A stretch of DNA of 64,000 nucleotides from assembly GCF_030867145.1 (NCBI RefSeq), contig NC_134415.1, forward strand, positions 15,602,417-15,666,416. Reading direction: 5' to 3'. Each line of letters begins with the position of its first letter. Within the stretch, counting starts at the first letter, position 1. The notes beneath the pieces are model-generated. The model was not told the origin of the DNA and did no database searches. It worked only from the letters and a program-made list of their open reading frames with translations. This stretch comes from Opisthocomus hoazin. Taxonomy: Eukaryota; Chordata; Aves; Opisthocomiformes; Opisthocomidae. Of this stretch, positions 1-13,845 are shown piece after piece. A program made the position numbers and the translations under genes.

Positions 1-3000
1 CGCTGTAACAGTGAGGGTGCCACTTCCCAACCCACACCACCCAGGCAGGTGGCGTGGAAAGTTTAGTTTAATAATTTTTCCTTGTTGTTTAAACAGCAGA
101 AGTAGATTTCATTTTTGCCAAATACTTTAAATGAAATAAATCATTTGAGAGCCTGGACAGTTATGCTGAAAGAATTAATTTCTGCATGACAACAGCTGTC
201 ATCACTTTTCCATTGAATCAAAAAGCAGATCTCAAAGACAGCTACAGTTGAACAAGTTAGTTTCTTATTTACAAAGTAACCGTGCTTCTTAAAAACTTCA
301 AATATTTTGTTTGATGGCTAATGTTAGAAGGAAAAAAAACAGTTTAAAAATAAATAAGAAGGTAGTCTGAAATGCCTCACTGTGGTTTGCTAAGCATTTT
401 TTCCCACCTGACAAAGCAAGCTTTCATCTTGTTTTCTGGCTTGAGGTTCTGGATTTCACAATGTGGGTGACACAGATGACAAAACTTGGGTCTATATCTC
501 TTGGCTCTTCCCTCTGGTCTTACCAGAGGACCATGGGGACCACAGCCAGGTCTCTTCTCTCTTACAACAAGAACTTCACCTTCTCTTACCTGTAGATTAC
601 TTCTTAACCTCTTGACACAACCTCTGCACTCAGAAGAGCCACACCCTGAGCAGATAAAAGTTGGAGAAAAGGAGCAAGCTGTGACCATGCAATTGCCCAG
701 AGGGAGAAAAACAGGGAGGGACAATCTCCCAGGCTGACATCTTTACAGGAAAAAAATAATACATCAATAAATCTCATCTTCTGCAATGACCCAGTAAGTA
801 CTAAAATCCTCCTTTATGGAGCAGGAACACTTAGATCTGGAGGTGACCAACTGGCATACATACTAATAACGATCAGCCACAAAAATCCTATGCTGTTCAA
901 AACTTACTTGATGTTATAAGTATTCAAGGCTTGCTCACATAAATCCCCCAAACAAACATTTTCAACAGGGAAGCAGGCTCTCTCACCTGTCTAAATTCTT
1001 GAAGCAAAAGGAGAGGCTGAATTCTCCTCCCTAGGAGATGACGCAGAAAACCCAAAGATTGGGAAAAACCCAAACTAGACACTGGCAAAGTGTCGTCTGT
1101 GAAACTGCAGCACCCGACAGCAGCTAGACATGCTCTTGATACACAGGCAAATTAATATGTTGCTTAACACCCATGAGGTTTGACAGGTATGTTTACCTAC
1201 AGGCTCAAAAGATCAAGCAGTGAAGAGCATTGAAGTTGTAAGTTTAATGCTGAGAGGGTTGATTGGTGCAAATTTCACGTCTCAGGTTTTACATCCTTTC
1301 TAAACCTGTTTTTGAGCCTTTTCAAAGTACCTCTGAACATTTCTCTACTCACAGAAGTACCCAGTCCTCTTCCCAGTCTTGCTGGTTCCTCAGCCTAGTT
1401 GCTGTTTCTTGGCAATGAGTATCCAGCTCTAGCTATATATTACATAAAATGAATTTCCTTTAATCTATTTGGAATTTGCTCATATTTCATCTCTGACTGT
1501 CCCATTGCTCCTGTGTTGTGAGAAAGGTAATAAAAGCATCAGATTAAACTGTTCTAAAGGCTTTACTATGTCATCTAATTTTACACATTCCCTTTTGCTT
1601 ATGCCCTCCCAAATGAAAAAGCTTCAACCTTTTCCCTCTGTGGAAGCTCAGGTTTGTTGGAGGGGTCAGGGGCAGCCTCTTTCCCCTCTTCGTGTGCTGG
1701 GAGGGGAAGCTGGGAAAGCTTTGTTGCCTCTGCAGTCAGAAAGGGACCGACACATCATGCCTGGTGAGGAGTATCTACAGACACAGAGATCAAACTGCTG
1801 GACTAAGCACGTTCTAGAGAAAGTAAGGGATTTTTCATGCACCAGCCTGAGGCATCATTAGAAAATCATTTGTTTGTAGACTTCTTGGTTCTCTGGTTGA
1901 GGAAGGCAATGAGTAAATTAGGCTCTCAGGTGCTTTCCTGGGTGACTGTCTGTGCTGTCAGTCACTAATAAAACCAGCTCCCACCACAGGTGTCAGTAGA
2001 TGAAACATGAGTAATTCATTTAGTCACCTTAAGAAACTTCTAAATCCAGTGCTGCCTTTTTTCCTTTCAAGTTAGAAACTTCAGTCTTTTTCTAAAGCGC
2101 CGCTGACAGCAAGTGTTGCAGAGTTGTGCAAATAATTATCTTTCAAACACATTTAGTTATTGTTAGCTTTCAACATTACCATTTCAAATCCATCTAAGAA
2201 ATGTGTTTCCTAAAAGGAATAGTGATTACACCGTGATGCTGGGCTAAGGAGACGACAAGCTTTGTTTTAGTGAAAGCAGAGACTCCGATTTCAAATGTCA
2301 TTGGTTGTTTCATACTTTTGACAGCAAAATCTGATTACTAGTATTACAGATATGAAATTACTGAAGGACTGAACATACTACATGGTATAAAACTTCCTGC
2401 AAGAGAGAGCCCTCATCTCAAAAACCTTAGCAGGAAAGTGGACCTAAATGTCTTGTTTGTGCAACGTGCATAATTTTTGAAGAGTCACAAATAACAAAAA
2501 CTGAAACACTTATATTCTCCACAGCTCAAGCTATTTTAACTTTCCTCCCAGAGCCACTTCATTCCTCTGAGCAACATCAGTGACTCAGAGAGGTCTCATA
2601 TATTGTTTTATAATGCAAAAAACAAAAGCTTCATCTGAAACTAGAAACAACTCGGCTACTTCTGAAGTTGTACTAAGGGAGTATGGGCAGAAACAGTATT
2701 CTTCTAAAGAAATGCAGATGAGCTGAATGCATCTAGATCTGGATTCCTACTGACTTTACCACAGTTTGGGGTCAAAAAGACAGAGAGCAGGAGTCCCAGG
2801 AGCAAATGTCTCTCTGATAGCTGTAGATGAGTTTGTTGCTGCCCCAGCAAGAAGCAAGCTGTATCAACTGTAAAAAATACAAACCGGGATTGACTAGTGC
2901 AAGGTCATGAGGAAAAAAGACTGGGTTGACTGCAACAGACTTTGGATGAACCGCCTGCTTTGGAAACCCAAGCCAATGGCCCAAGTCCTGAGTAGGCATG

Positions 3001-6000
3001 TTCACAGTATCCAAAATACACAGAGTAATTAGCTTAGAAAAGGCTCAAATCATGCTACAAAGCAGCCTGGCCCCGCACTGCTGCGAGGTGTGCTCACTGC
3101 CCAAGTCTTACACGACACCGACTTTTACTGGCGCGCCAAGGCGGGCACATGCCCGCTGCGCACCCTGTCCATGCCCAGGCCAGTCCCTGCTGGCACTGGG
3201 AGCTCCAGCAGCTCTGATGCAGCCCCCCCCCACACACAACTGGGAGGGGATGGGGGCAGAGGAGACCTGCCATCCTCAGACTCTGGGGATCTGACTGGGC
3301 TGCCGCTGCCACTGGGAAAGGTCGTGTCTATAGACCCACTGGCAGTCAGACTTCTCCTTGGAGACGAGCAGAAGGAAAATAAATATCAGTAATGTTACAG
3401 ATCTATAGATGAAAAAGAGATTATAAATATAAGCTGAAAAACTGTCATGTAAACAATAAAATTCACAAAACATCACTTCAGCTTCTCCCATTATTTTTTC
3501 TTGATCAAAAGCTTGTGTGCTGTTAATGCTTACTCTCCAGCACAGCATGAGAGAGAAGAACATGACACATCAGAAAAGAAGGAGTGCTGAGGAATGACCG
3601 ATTCAGCAATGCCTCATAGCTCTTTAGTGGAAAGCTGGACTGTGAAACTACATCTATGAATAAGAAGTAGGTGCAGTATTAAGCCCTGTGGGGCTCCATA
3701 ATGCATAAACTAACCAGAAAATAAATTTATTGAGACACGGATGTGGATGACAGGAGAAATATACTCCGATAAGGTCTTTCATGAGATTCAAGACCTTAGC
3801 GCCCATGTAAGCACTGCCTTACTGCTGGCTGAGTGACATAAGCCGCTCACCGTGTACACTACAAGGAGCGGTGTGAGCAGTGAAGCTAACGAACCTGCCC
3901 CCGTGGATTTGTGCCTCGTGGTTGAATTGTGCCTATTAAAGGATGGGCTTGTGATGAAGCCTGTCCATCAACAACCCCTGGATAACACATCTCTCTTCTG
4001 CCCAGTTTGAATGAAGTTTATAGGGGTGTCCAGGACCGCAGAGATCTCTGTGCCTCTAGTCCAGAGTGGTCAGTGGGATCAAAAGCTGTTTGCGGAGCAC
4101 CGAGACACACACCCATGTGCAGTCAGCAAGTACTGCACTTGCCTTGCCTCCCCAGGAAACTAGCTCAAACCAGATGTTCTCCTCATGTGCTTATTAAAGG
4201 AAAGCACCCAAGAGAAATGTGGACAAATATTTTGCAAAACTGCTGCCTACTTCTTTTAGATAATGGTGGCATTAAGGGAAGTTGGAACAGCCTCACAGAC
4301 CAACACATAGTTCAGATTTCATGAATAGCTGAGCATGAAAAGCTAGGAAGGAAAACAGTCCAAAAAGGCCGTAGGTGGTCAAGCACATCTGCTAAGACCC
4401 TTGAACGGGATCCGGCTGTGAAAAACAACAGTGGAAAACAAAGTGAAAGACCAGCACTGCAATGGCAATAGGACACAGAGCCTTCCCCTTCTGCAACATT
4501 TTCTGACCAAAATATCCCAGGTCCTAGAGAAAGACAGCTGTGAATCTGTCCTGTAGCCAGGCACTGGAACCAAAGTGACATACAGACAACCGGTTGTTGG
4601 GTTTTACTACATTTCACACCTTCTAAGCACACATTTTCTGTATGTGCTTCCAGTGTAAAAGATAACAAATAGCAAAAAGACTTTGCAGGCAAGTGAAGCC
4701 ACTTTCAGCCTCTTTATGAAACAGTTTCAATAACCATAAACACCAGGAACATAAATGGCAACTAATACTTCAATAATATTAACAATCTTCTGTTATTCAG
4801 TCCTCTGATGACCCAAAGGAAAACAAATGTATCAAGTTGGCCATGTGACTGATGCTCATTTTTGTCACATTTCCTCTAGTAATCCTGTACCATTTATTGT
4901 GTTTCACAACTTAGATAAAAACAGACCAGCATCTGAAATACGGACTTCTAAATGTCAAAATATAAGCAAATCTGCTTCTGCACTATCAGACTATCTTATT
5001 AACGACTAGTGTTATTACATAAGATCTACTTGCTGTGCATTTATAAACCACATTATCATCTTCATTTAACTTCAGTCAAATTCATGCCCTAACAAGTATT
5101 TATCAAGATAAGATGAATGACATCATGCAATTTGCCATGAGGTGTTTTACAGCTCATACCTGGCTAGACAGTGTTTATTCCTCAAACTCCTCGGTAATTA
5201 CAGATATTGCTTAAGTATCTCGTGTGTGTGCTAGTGCTCTGAAATGCTCTGTGTAAACACACCTTGGAAAACTGACTTACCACCTGTGGGGGAGATGATA
5301 TCATACTTCCTTGGTGGTATTACCATAAACCCTCAGTTCACATTTTCTTGTAATATGAGACATGGAAAACACATGCTGCATGTAGCTAGAAGAAAAAAAA
5401 ATTGCACATCTCACTTTTTAATTATTTCAACTTTCACGGCATAGCCAAGTTTTTTGTGGTGTTTTTTTAGTGTAATGTTCTTTACCAATGATTCTTGTCT
5501 TCATTCTCACCCACAATCTTTTCAAGCTTGTTTTCTCATCACAGCATATGCGTCTCATGCTAAAAGACATGGGCTTTGTCATAGAAGACAGTTTTAGTGG
5601 AAATCGAGGAGCTGGCTGCCTATACCACAGACAAATGAGTCTACTGTCACCACAGAGGTTTAGCCTGAATCCTCCTATCTTCTCTGAAGCAGGTCCAATT
5701 CAAAGAAAATGCTACTGGGTATGCAAAGCCAGAGAAGATTTGTGGGGACCGAACATATGATGAACCTTACTGGGATACAGAAATACCTTGTAACTTCTGC
5801 CAAATCCTACAGCAATCCCACATTTCACGCGGCTAATAAGAAAAGTGCCTGGTAATTGGGTGCGGTAATTAAATCAGTCCTCTACATCAGCTACGAGCAG
5901 ACAAATGTACCATGGTCTCATGGAACTGTACTTCTACCTGCTTCAGAGAGCAAATTCATCCCAGTGGGAACTGGCGCTTCCTTAGGGTCTTGCACGTCTG

Positions 6001-8939
6001 TCCAGTTTTCATAGGTTCTCTCTTTCTGATTTCTGTATATAACAGAGCAGATATTTTAAATGACAGAAGATATGCCATTGAAATATCTTAGTTCCACAGT
6101 CCCTGGAGACAAGAGATTACATGGACAGCTACTGAAGGAAAAAAAATGAAAGATAGCTTGGATGAAGAAGATGGTCCTGCCTGCGTACTCCACCCAAATA
6201 CTGAGATACTGCTGTATTTTTCTAAGCATCAAAACAGACTAGCTGGGAGATGAGAAATCAAGAATGATGAAAGTGTTTTCCAAGCAGATCATAAAAATAG
6301 CTCCTGCTAAAGTAGAAAGAGCTGCTCCTGGGGACACATAAACCCCGGTGTCACTCCCATGGGAACAGGAAATATTCTTAATTATCAAAACACTTTTATG
6401 ATAATAGACTAATATAAGCAATGAAATTCAAAGCTAGCTACACATCCACATTATTTAACTATAGTAACTTCTTCATACTGCATTTATTCAACCTTTTTCA
6501 TTACCTCACAAGATCTTGCTGCAGGACATGTAATATTGAAAAGAAATTGGTTCCCACTCTGAGAAGAGAGCCACAAGATAATACAAACAACAGTCCTGGG
6601 GTTGGGTGCCACAAGGTTTATCTTGAAAAAAGAAAAAACTTTTTGTTATGCTCACTTATGCTCTTTCGGATACTCTGTCCAGTTTCAGGCTCCAGCTTTA
6701 AGAATAACATAGAGCAATGGCAGGATGCCTGGAAAAAAAAATTGACAAGAATCTCTACACATCTAGGAACTTTAATCTACAAGGAGGCTCAGAGGCTCCA
6801 TCCGGAGCAGACTGAGGGGAGACACCATGTCAGACTTCAAATATATAAGAGACTGCAGACAGAAGAACCTATTCTCCAGATCCCTGATGGATAAAAAGTG
6901 ATGTGTCTGAACTGCAAGAAGGAAACCTGAAGCGTGACATTTGGGAAAGGACGACAAAGCCCCAGATGTACTGTCAAAGGACAAAGTGGGATCTCCCTTG
7001 GGCAAGGTTTCCAGGAGAGCTCAGACACACATCTGTTAGAAGCATTACAGGCGTATTTGATCCGGGCTTGGCAGCAGCAGGGTGGGCTATGTTATCCCTG
7101 GAGATCCCCCCCTGGTTCTCCATCACTGCAGCTCCATACTCCTCCTCTGCAATTTCCAGCTGTATTTTTCACACACTTGACCTCCCAGCCTGCTCCACCT
7201 CACACGTGGGGACATGAAGCCAAGGAACAAGGGGTCGCGGTGGGGAGCCCTGTGTCCCCGGGATGCTCACACACGTGCGTTGCTGGCACTGTGACTGGCG
7301 CGTCTGCAGCCGGGGCTGTGGCTCCAGGTCTCTGCACGAGTCGTGCGCGTGCTTCTTCTCCCACAAGTCAGGGCATGACCACAACCGCAGCAGACCTGGA
7401 GTCGTTTGTCCCAGGTGACACCTAACAGACATAACAAAAGATGCGCTCCCTTGACCTCACCCATGTGGAGTTGACTAGTTTTTGCCGCAAGTATTTTTCT
7501 ACCATGACTGGGGTTTTAAACCTGTGGTTTGTTCCCAGATTTCCCAAAAGACTTTGTAAGAGGTGCCAGGAAAATGTTTCAAGTACGGTGAGCCAGTGTC
7601 CTCAGTCAGCTTCATCACCTGGCATTAAGGCGGAAGCGAGTGTGGTGCCGAGCTGACTTCAATACACGTCTGGCTTGTCAAAACAAACTTTGGGAAACAG
7701 CAGAATTGGGTGCAAGTATCTGTTTCTCCTGGTATAGAAGATGCTTGGGATTTTTGTCACATTTTCTTGGTAGGATGGAAAATGTCTGTCAAAATTTATC
7801 GGTGGGAACACTTTGCAGGGGTCTGCTTGAATGTATAAAGATACTAGGTATAACAGGTAATGTCAAGCAAAAGTATGAAAAAAGGAAAATGAGCCTGCAG
7901 ATAAAGTACAGGAATAGAAGTAATTAAATTTGATTTTACTGCAAAGCAAGTAAAAAATGTCAGGGATGGCCTCTGGAAAGTCCCTAATCATGTTGTTTCA
8001 GTGTTTTCCTCTCTAAAATGGAATTCTAATAACTATGCACCTCGGAAGTGTGCTGTACTGCTATGCTTCACGGTGATTGCGACAGGGTCTGCGATTACCT
8101 CACAAAAAAAAAGTTATTTGCATTATTATCACTATGATCTGTGTACATTTATGCAAATACATCTGCATCCCCAGGTGATCTGTTTCAGATAATCATTGGA
8201 ATTTACTTACACTTAGATTGTTCCTCTATAGCTTGGTACAATTGATTGACAGCGATACTTATTCCAGATTAAAAACTGTTTTGCTGTATAATCTGGACAG
8301 TTGCCTAGATCTTAAACCAAGAGCAAACAGTGAAGAGCCCACACAAAATTCATCCTGTAATACGTGACAAGGATGCTGTAGAGCAAAATACGTCACAGAG
8401 GGGTATGTTAAAACCACAGTAAACAACCCACTTCAAAAATGTCCAATGCGGACTTGGTAAACAGAATTCACACAACTTTGACAGAAGAGTAAAATTACGC
8501 ACCATACAGAATAAATCAGGCTAGAACTTGATAATACAACTCCACAAGGCAAGTATACTTGGAACATAGATCTAAAATACCTGGACTACGTAAAACTGCT
8601 ACAAACTCGCTCTGTCGGTTCAGATTATCCCAGAATACTCTGAAGAAATACGGTCACCTATGCAGAGTTTATGCCAGACTAGATAGGATGTTTTTCATAC
8701 TGCTCTTAGGGATATCATATCTCCTTACACATCTGGCACAAAGCACAAAAACTGTGTCAGATTCCATTTGTCCTGCCAGATTATCTGGTAGCACACTGAG
8801 GTGGCATTAGCATGCACCCACTCATAGCTCAGCGTGCTGGGAAACAACTGGCCAGAGAGGTGTGCGCATGATGCATCGCTTCTTCAGCTTCCAAGAAACA
8901 AGAGCTTAATGAGACTTAAATAAAGGGGTTGTAGTTGTT
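1..8939. other. Gene-poor intergenic DNA
   Basis: No recognisable gene. The base composition is mostly AT-leaning non-coding DNA with small GC-richer pockets near 3060-3330 and 7180-7400, whose reading frames are short and low-complexity. One minus-strand segment (590-740) is bounded by good-looking splice sites and is discussed as a finding. In amniotes the gene expected upstream of CYP1B1 is ATL2, but none of its coding sequence was recognised here. Confidence 0.6.
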
Positions 8940-8944
8940 ATCAC

Positions 8945-9562
8945 TACCAGTGATGCCGTGAAAAGCCGGAGTTGAAGACTCAATAGTCAGAGGACTATTA
9001 AGCAGGTATTCTTTATTACGGCGCTGGGCACAGGGGAGCTCTCTTCCAAACGTGCGCGCCAAACACCCTGTCATTTCAGGTTAAATACAACCACAATATA
9101 CATATTCTTTATATTTCCAAGAAATGCTTAGCATATTCATGACTTTTCTGAGAACTAACTAGCATATGTTAATGTCTTTCATGCATGCCTGTTAGCGTCC
9201 CCGAGTGGCCATCGGTGGTCTTCAGACAAAGGCTTGTACTCTTCATCACAGTGTCTGCTGGTTGAGCTTTGTTTCTGCGCGAACTCAGTTCTAAGATCAC
9301 ATATACCATGTCCTTTCAGGTTGTTTTGCTCTCGTCTTGTTGCCCTCTCGGTGCCTCTTTATCTCTGTAGCTTGGTGCATCTGCCCTCCCAAGGCTGAGC
9401 TGTCTAAATCATATTATTTAGGAGTCTCTCTGTCATAGAGCTTTTCTGTCCCCACCAACACAGCAAGTCAAGCTTGTCTAAGTAGCACTATTTAGGAGCC
9501 TCTTTATCTTAGAGCTTTCCTGTCTTCTCAAAACTGCAAGAACCTACTTTAGTTAAATTACA
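8945..9562 (-). mobile_element. Solo LTR of an endogenous retrovirus
   Basis: On the minus strand this 618-bp segment starts with TG and ends GGTA (not the usual CA). It is flanked by the same 5-bp word ATCAC at 8940-8944 and 9563-9567, a likely target-site duplication. It carries a TATAAAG-type promoter box (plus-strand 9107-9113) and, about 95 bases further on, an AATAAA polyadenylation signal (plus-strand 9012-9017), the order expected for U3-R-U5. The U3 part contains an imperfect tandem duplication of about 54 bp (9397-9450 and 9471-9524). No retroviral coding sequence or second LTR is adjacent, so it looks like a recombination-derived solo LTR. The family is not assigned; a 5-bp duplication would fit an ERVL-type element. 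The exact ends are inferred from the duplication. Confidence 0.68.
9397..9524 (-). repeat. Imperfect tandem duplication inside the LTR
   Basis: Two related blocks, 9397-9450 and 9471-9524, share GTCTAA, TATTTAGGAG and AGAGCTTT/CCTGTC words in the same order with a period of about 74 bp. Duplicated U3 blocks are common in retroviral LTRs, where they often carry enhancer sites. No function is shown here. Confidence 0.6.
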
Positions 9563-9567
9563 ATCAC

Positions 9568-9979
9568 TCTAGTAAGTGGAAATTTTACATTTATGGGTAT
9601 CATCAGAAAGGAGGAATGCTCATCAAAGTGAACATTAAAAATCATGGTAAAATCATCTAATAAGACTGTCAACTAGCAGGATTGGAAAAACACTCAGATA
9701 TGAGTGACATTGCGAGGGCTAAGAAGAGTCAACTTTAGACCCATGCAAGAGAAGAGGTGTATGGGTTTGCACAGCGCAGGCAGCTCTCTGGCTGCCTTCC
9801 ACCTGCACTGCTTGGCAAAAGGGCATTAAAGTGCCTAAAAGTGCACCAGGATTGCCATCACCCTGTCTCTGCAAAGCCATCTCAGGCCACAACAATCCTG
9901 AAATGGGCCACAGTCAAACTTATTCACCCCCATCAAAACAAGGTAAAACCATGTACAGGCCAATATTGGCAGTGAAACA
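9568..9979. other. Non-coding spacer
   Basis: Unique-looking AT-leaning sequence between the solo LTR and the old LINE remnant. I see no exon, RNA gene or repeat in it. Confidence 0.5.
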
Positions 9980-10480
9980 TTTTTCTAACTTGCCAAAACC
10001 TCTACTGGGTAGCCTTTTCCAGTGCTCTGTTGTCTTGTTACAGAGTTTTTCCTACTGTTTAAATCTTGTGTAATGCTCAGGTAAGTTTTGACCATACCTC
10101 CATTAGGGCTAGAATAAAGCCTCGGTCCCCATTACTTTTTATAGCATCCACCTAAATACCAAAGTCCTTATCAGCCTAAGCAAGCCCAAGAGTTTTCACC
10201 TCTTAAACTTTGCTATAGTTCTTGCTACTCTGATATTATCTATTATCTCCCTTCAGTCTGTCCGCATGTCTCTTGAATATGGTGCTTAAATTCAATTTGA
10301 CAGAGCTCCCCTGCTAAGACTTCGTGAGGGCAGGAAGACACTATGGTCACCACCCATGTCTCACATGTTACTCTGCTTCTTATCCATTGCAGACTGACAC
10401 CTGCCTTTTGCAACATCCCCACACTTTCTGCTTAATTTGTGATCTATCACGACACCAACCTCTCTGATGCTGTGCAGAGG
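9980..10480 (-). mobile_element. Ancient CR1/L3-like LINE remnant
   Basis: The plus strand shows the order expected of an inverted old LINE 3' part. A block like the usual 'GTTACAGAGTTTTTCCTA' lies near 10035, followed by wording resembling the CR1/L3 coding end, and then 'AATTTGTGATCTATCACGAC' near 10435. The copy is heavily diverged and its limits are approximate. Recognition is by recall of CR1/L3 consensus wording, not by alignment. Confidence 0.5.
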
Positions 10481-13400
10481 CTGCCTTCTCAGGCAAGGTT
10501 GACACTTAGGGGCGTAGGTGTTGAAAATACCGACTACTAGACAGATACCACGAACAATCTCATTTGTGTCTAGTCCTCCACACTTTTATGACTGTTGGTC
10601 TCCAGTCTTCCCTGCAGAATACCCAAATCATTTGGGATACTAAGCCTGGTTCCTGTACCTGCAGCCTGCCAAAGCCTTTCCCTCTAATTTGAATCAATGT
10701 GGAAATACTGACTTGCACCAAATGGCCCATCGTTTCTCTTAACTGGAATAATTTAAGGAAAGGTATGCTGCTTAAGTCAAGGGAATAATTTAGCAAATGT
10801 TGAGTTTATCAACACTTTTCAAAACTTTTTTTTCTCAATATTTTAAGAAATCTGACATACAAAAGATTCTTAATTAAAGACTGGCACCATTTCTTTTCCA
10901 CACGTGCGACAAACAGTGCAGCAGCTCATGTGCTGAGGCCATTGCTTGATCCCACCTACCGAGACTAACTGCATCTCCCTCCTCTCTCACACCAGGACTA
11001 TGCACCCTTTCCGGAGGTGGCTTACCCCTCCACTCCATCTCAGCAACAGTGAGTGTTGGGCAGGCAGAGCTCTGCCCGCTACGGAAACAGCACGGTAAAC
11101 AGCACCGCAGCGGACTGTTACTGCTACCGCGTTTCACATGTGCACTGCTTCAGACTTGGCATCCAGTTCTGTGACCCTTGTCCAGGTGAAAGTCTCAGTA
11201 GCTGGTTTCTCCTCCTGATCTGATGTCAGGTTTCCCATCCGGGAATTCAAAATCTTCAGCAGACAGCAGACATACCTCGCGCTCCAGCAGCCACTGCTTT
11301 GTGACACGAGCACTGCCAATGCGCAGTATTAGATAGATATCACAAACCAATCTCAATCACTCTATTTTCATCAAAAAACCCATTCTCTTCAGTAGGACTT
11401 TCTCTTGCACGCACAAGTGAAACACGAGCCTGCTGCTTCTTTACAGCTTCTTCACAGCTGTCTCCTCACACTTCTCTTTCGATAACGTAACCAAGGATTA
11501 CTTTAATAAAGGGAAAGGAAAATATTTCACTATGCTCGTCACATGCTCTTTCACAGCCTGTACGCTGGTGGGATTTCTTGCCCAGGGGAAAGGGAAAGGT
11601 CAAGGCACAGAAATACCCAAGTCTTCTTCAGCTTTCGCTCCGGGATACAGTTTATTATCTAAACATCAAATTTATAAAGTAACACAAAGAAAAGCTATTC
11701 CCTCATGCAAAGCCAGCTGCAGGGTCTCCCAGGCTTTCCATGCCAGAAAAAGGGCACACATCTTCATCTAAACCCTGCTGAATCAAGTGACAAGCAGGCA
11801 GCCTGTAACCCTTTCCTGACCGTTTAACCCTGACACAACAAGGTTTGCTGTTGTCAATGTTTTACTCCAGGGCTGGAGCAGACAGTTGTACACTCTTTCA
11901 GGGTTTTGGGCACACAATACTTTCAGGGTTTGTTTTGCGCATCAGTATTTACAGCAACATGAGATAATTTCTCTAAACTGATTTAAAAATCAGGCTGTGG
12001 ACTGCTATATGTGATTTTTTTCTTTCAAACACAATGGAAATCTTTTTTTATCAGAACAAGCCTGTACACAGATTTTAGCTTTCAGAAATAAACTAACCAC
12101 AGAAAGACCAACTGTGTGTTTACGAGTTCACAGCCTCTGAAAAGCTGCTATTAGATGTGAGTTTTCTATACTCAGCCAAAGTATCAAGACTAAAGGAGAA
12201 GAATAACGACGAAGACATGTAAAAGTCTTACATATTTTGGATGCTTAGAACTGAAAAACATGATAGTAAACAGTAAACTAATAAGGAAAAGAAGAGGTTT
12301 TTTTTAAATAAAACCAATTCCTCAAAAGGGCAGATAAGCTGAAGGGTTGCAAACAGGAAGGAAAACATAGCAGAGTGGAGAGAAGAAAAGCAAACAGATT
12401 TATTTTCAAGGCTGCTTCAGACAAATGCCTTTCACAAGTGGACCACGGTTACCTGCTGTACTGTGGGCTTGTGAAGATGCAAGGCAATATTGGTTTGTTT
12501 GACTTCAAAACAGGAGTAAAAACTCCGTCCCTCAATTGCTATGCTGCAAATTTAAACATCATTTTCCTGGATGCTGGCTGCACGAGGTCTATCTTAACAA
12601 GCTAGAGAATAGTAGAACGGATACTGGGCAGATCCACACACTATTCTCACTCCCAATTTTATGCAGAAGCTGAGGCACTGAAAAGATTAAATGTGCTTAT
12701 GCCCAGAAACACAAACTTCCACATCACTCTTCTAACAATAGTCCATCTTGTCTCTTTAACAATCATTTTCTGATGTTCTTATTTGTAAGAGCAGCATTTG
12801 ACTCTGTACCTTGCCCACTCTCTGTGAGGGAAGTACGAGTATCAACGTTTGTCCCATAAGTCCCATAAAACTGCATTTAACTCCTGTTGTTTTCACTTCC
12901 CTGGAGATAAGAGGTGGTGCTGAGAATGAATGGGATCCTTTCCCTTTCCTGAGAATGAACGGGATCCTTGCCCTTTCCTGAACCTCCAGACAACATGGCT
13001 AATTAATTCCTTTGGTGCGGCCTGGGTTAAGACACATACCAGAAATAAAACCACTCAAGTTTCAGACCTCAAGGTTAGTTTACTTGCCTGGCAGATAAAA
13101 CCACTTCCTTTCTGCTTGAAGACCTAGCTAATTTGACATGGAACCACTGCAATGAAATTTTTTAAAATGTCACTAGGCTTTCTCTGCGGTTACTTTCAAG
13201 GTTGAGCAAGTCAGTGTGTAGGCTCGGCACTGGACCACACTTCTCTCTGAAACCTTCTGCTGTAACTAGTAAACTAACTACTCTCTCTTCCTCTCCTGCA
13301 GGACCAGGCAACCCATGAGCAGTGGAGATTCTTTAAATCTTGCTCAGGGAGGCTAACTCCAATCAAATCTCTCCAAGCAGAGTGGGGGGCTGAGACCCGT

Positions 13401-13799
13401 GCCACAAAATATGGATCCCCTCTGCACCACAGGCCCCCACGCCTCAGTAGTGCTCCATCCCTGCACACTCCGCACTGACTCTGTTGCTGAGAATCATCTC
13501 ACTTGTAGCTTCCTCCTCCAGCTCCAATCTTCTCCCTGCCATGCCAGAGTACGTACAAACAGGGAGGTGTAAATATCCTACCCATTTTTTTTGCCTCTTT
13601 TTCATAAAGCTTTCATGAGATCAGTTGCAGGAGCAGCCGTGAACAAACTACAGCCCGGATAACGTGATCATACCTTCCTTGCCTGAAGAGAGAGCAAGAC
13701 CTGGGGTCTACACAAAATTGCAATGTAGGCCTTTGCATAACTGGTGGATTAAGCAGGAACTAAATCAGGTTCTGTCACTTTAAAACTTCCCTCCACCCT
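10481..13799. other. Non-coding intergenic DNA
   Basis: No gene or exon recognised. Apart from the 29-bp tandem duplication listed separately (12921-12978), it holds ordinary AT-leaning sequence with short frames only. Confidence 0.5.
12921..12978 (+). repeat. Two-copy 29-bp tandem duplication
   Basis: The unit beginning TGAGAATGAA and ending CCCTTTCC occurs at 12921-12949 and again at 12950-12978 with two mismatches. It is a simple local duplication with no evident function. Confidence 0.85.
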
Positions 13800-13845
13800 C
13801 CATCACCTCCATCCATCAGTTGCCTGCAGCATGTATATTGAGGAA

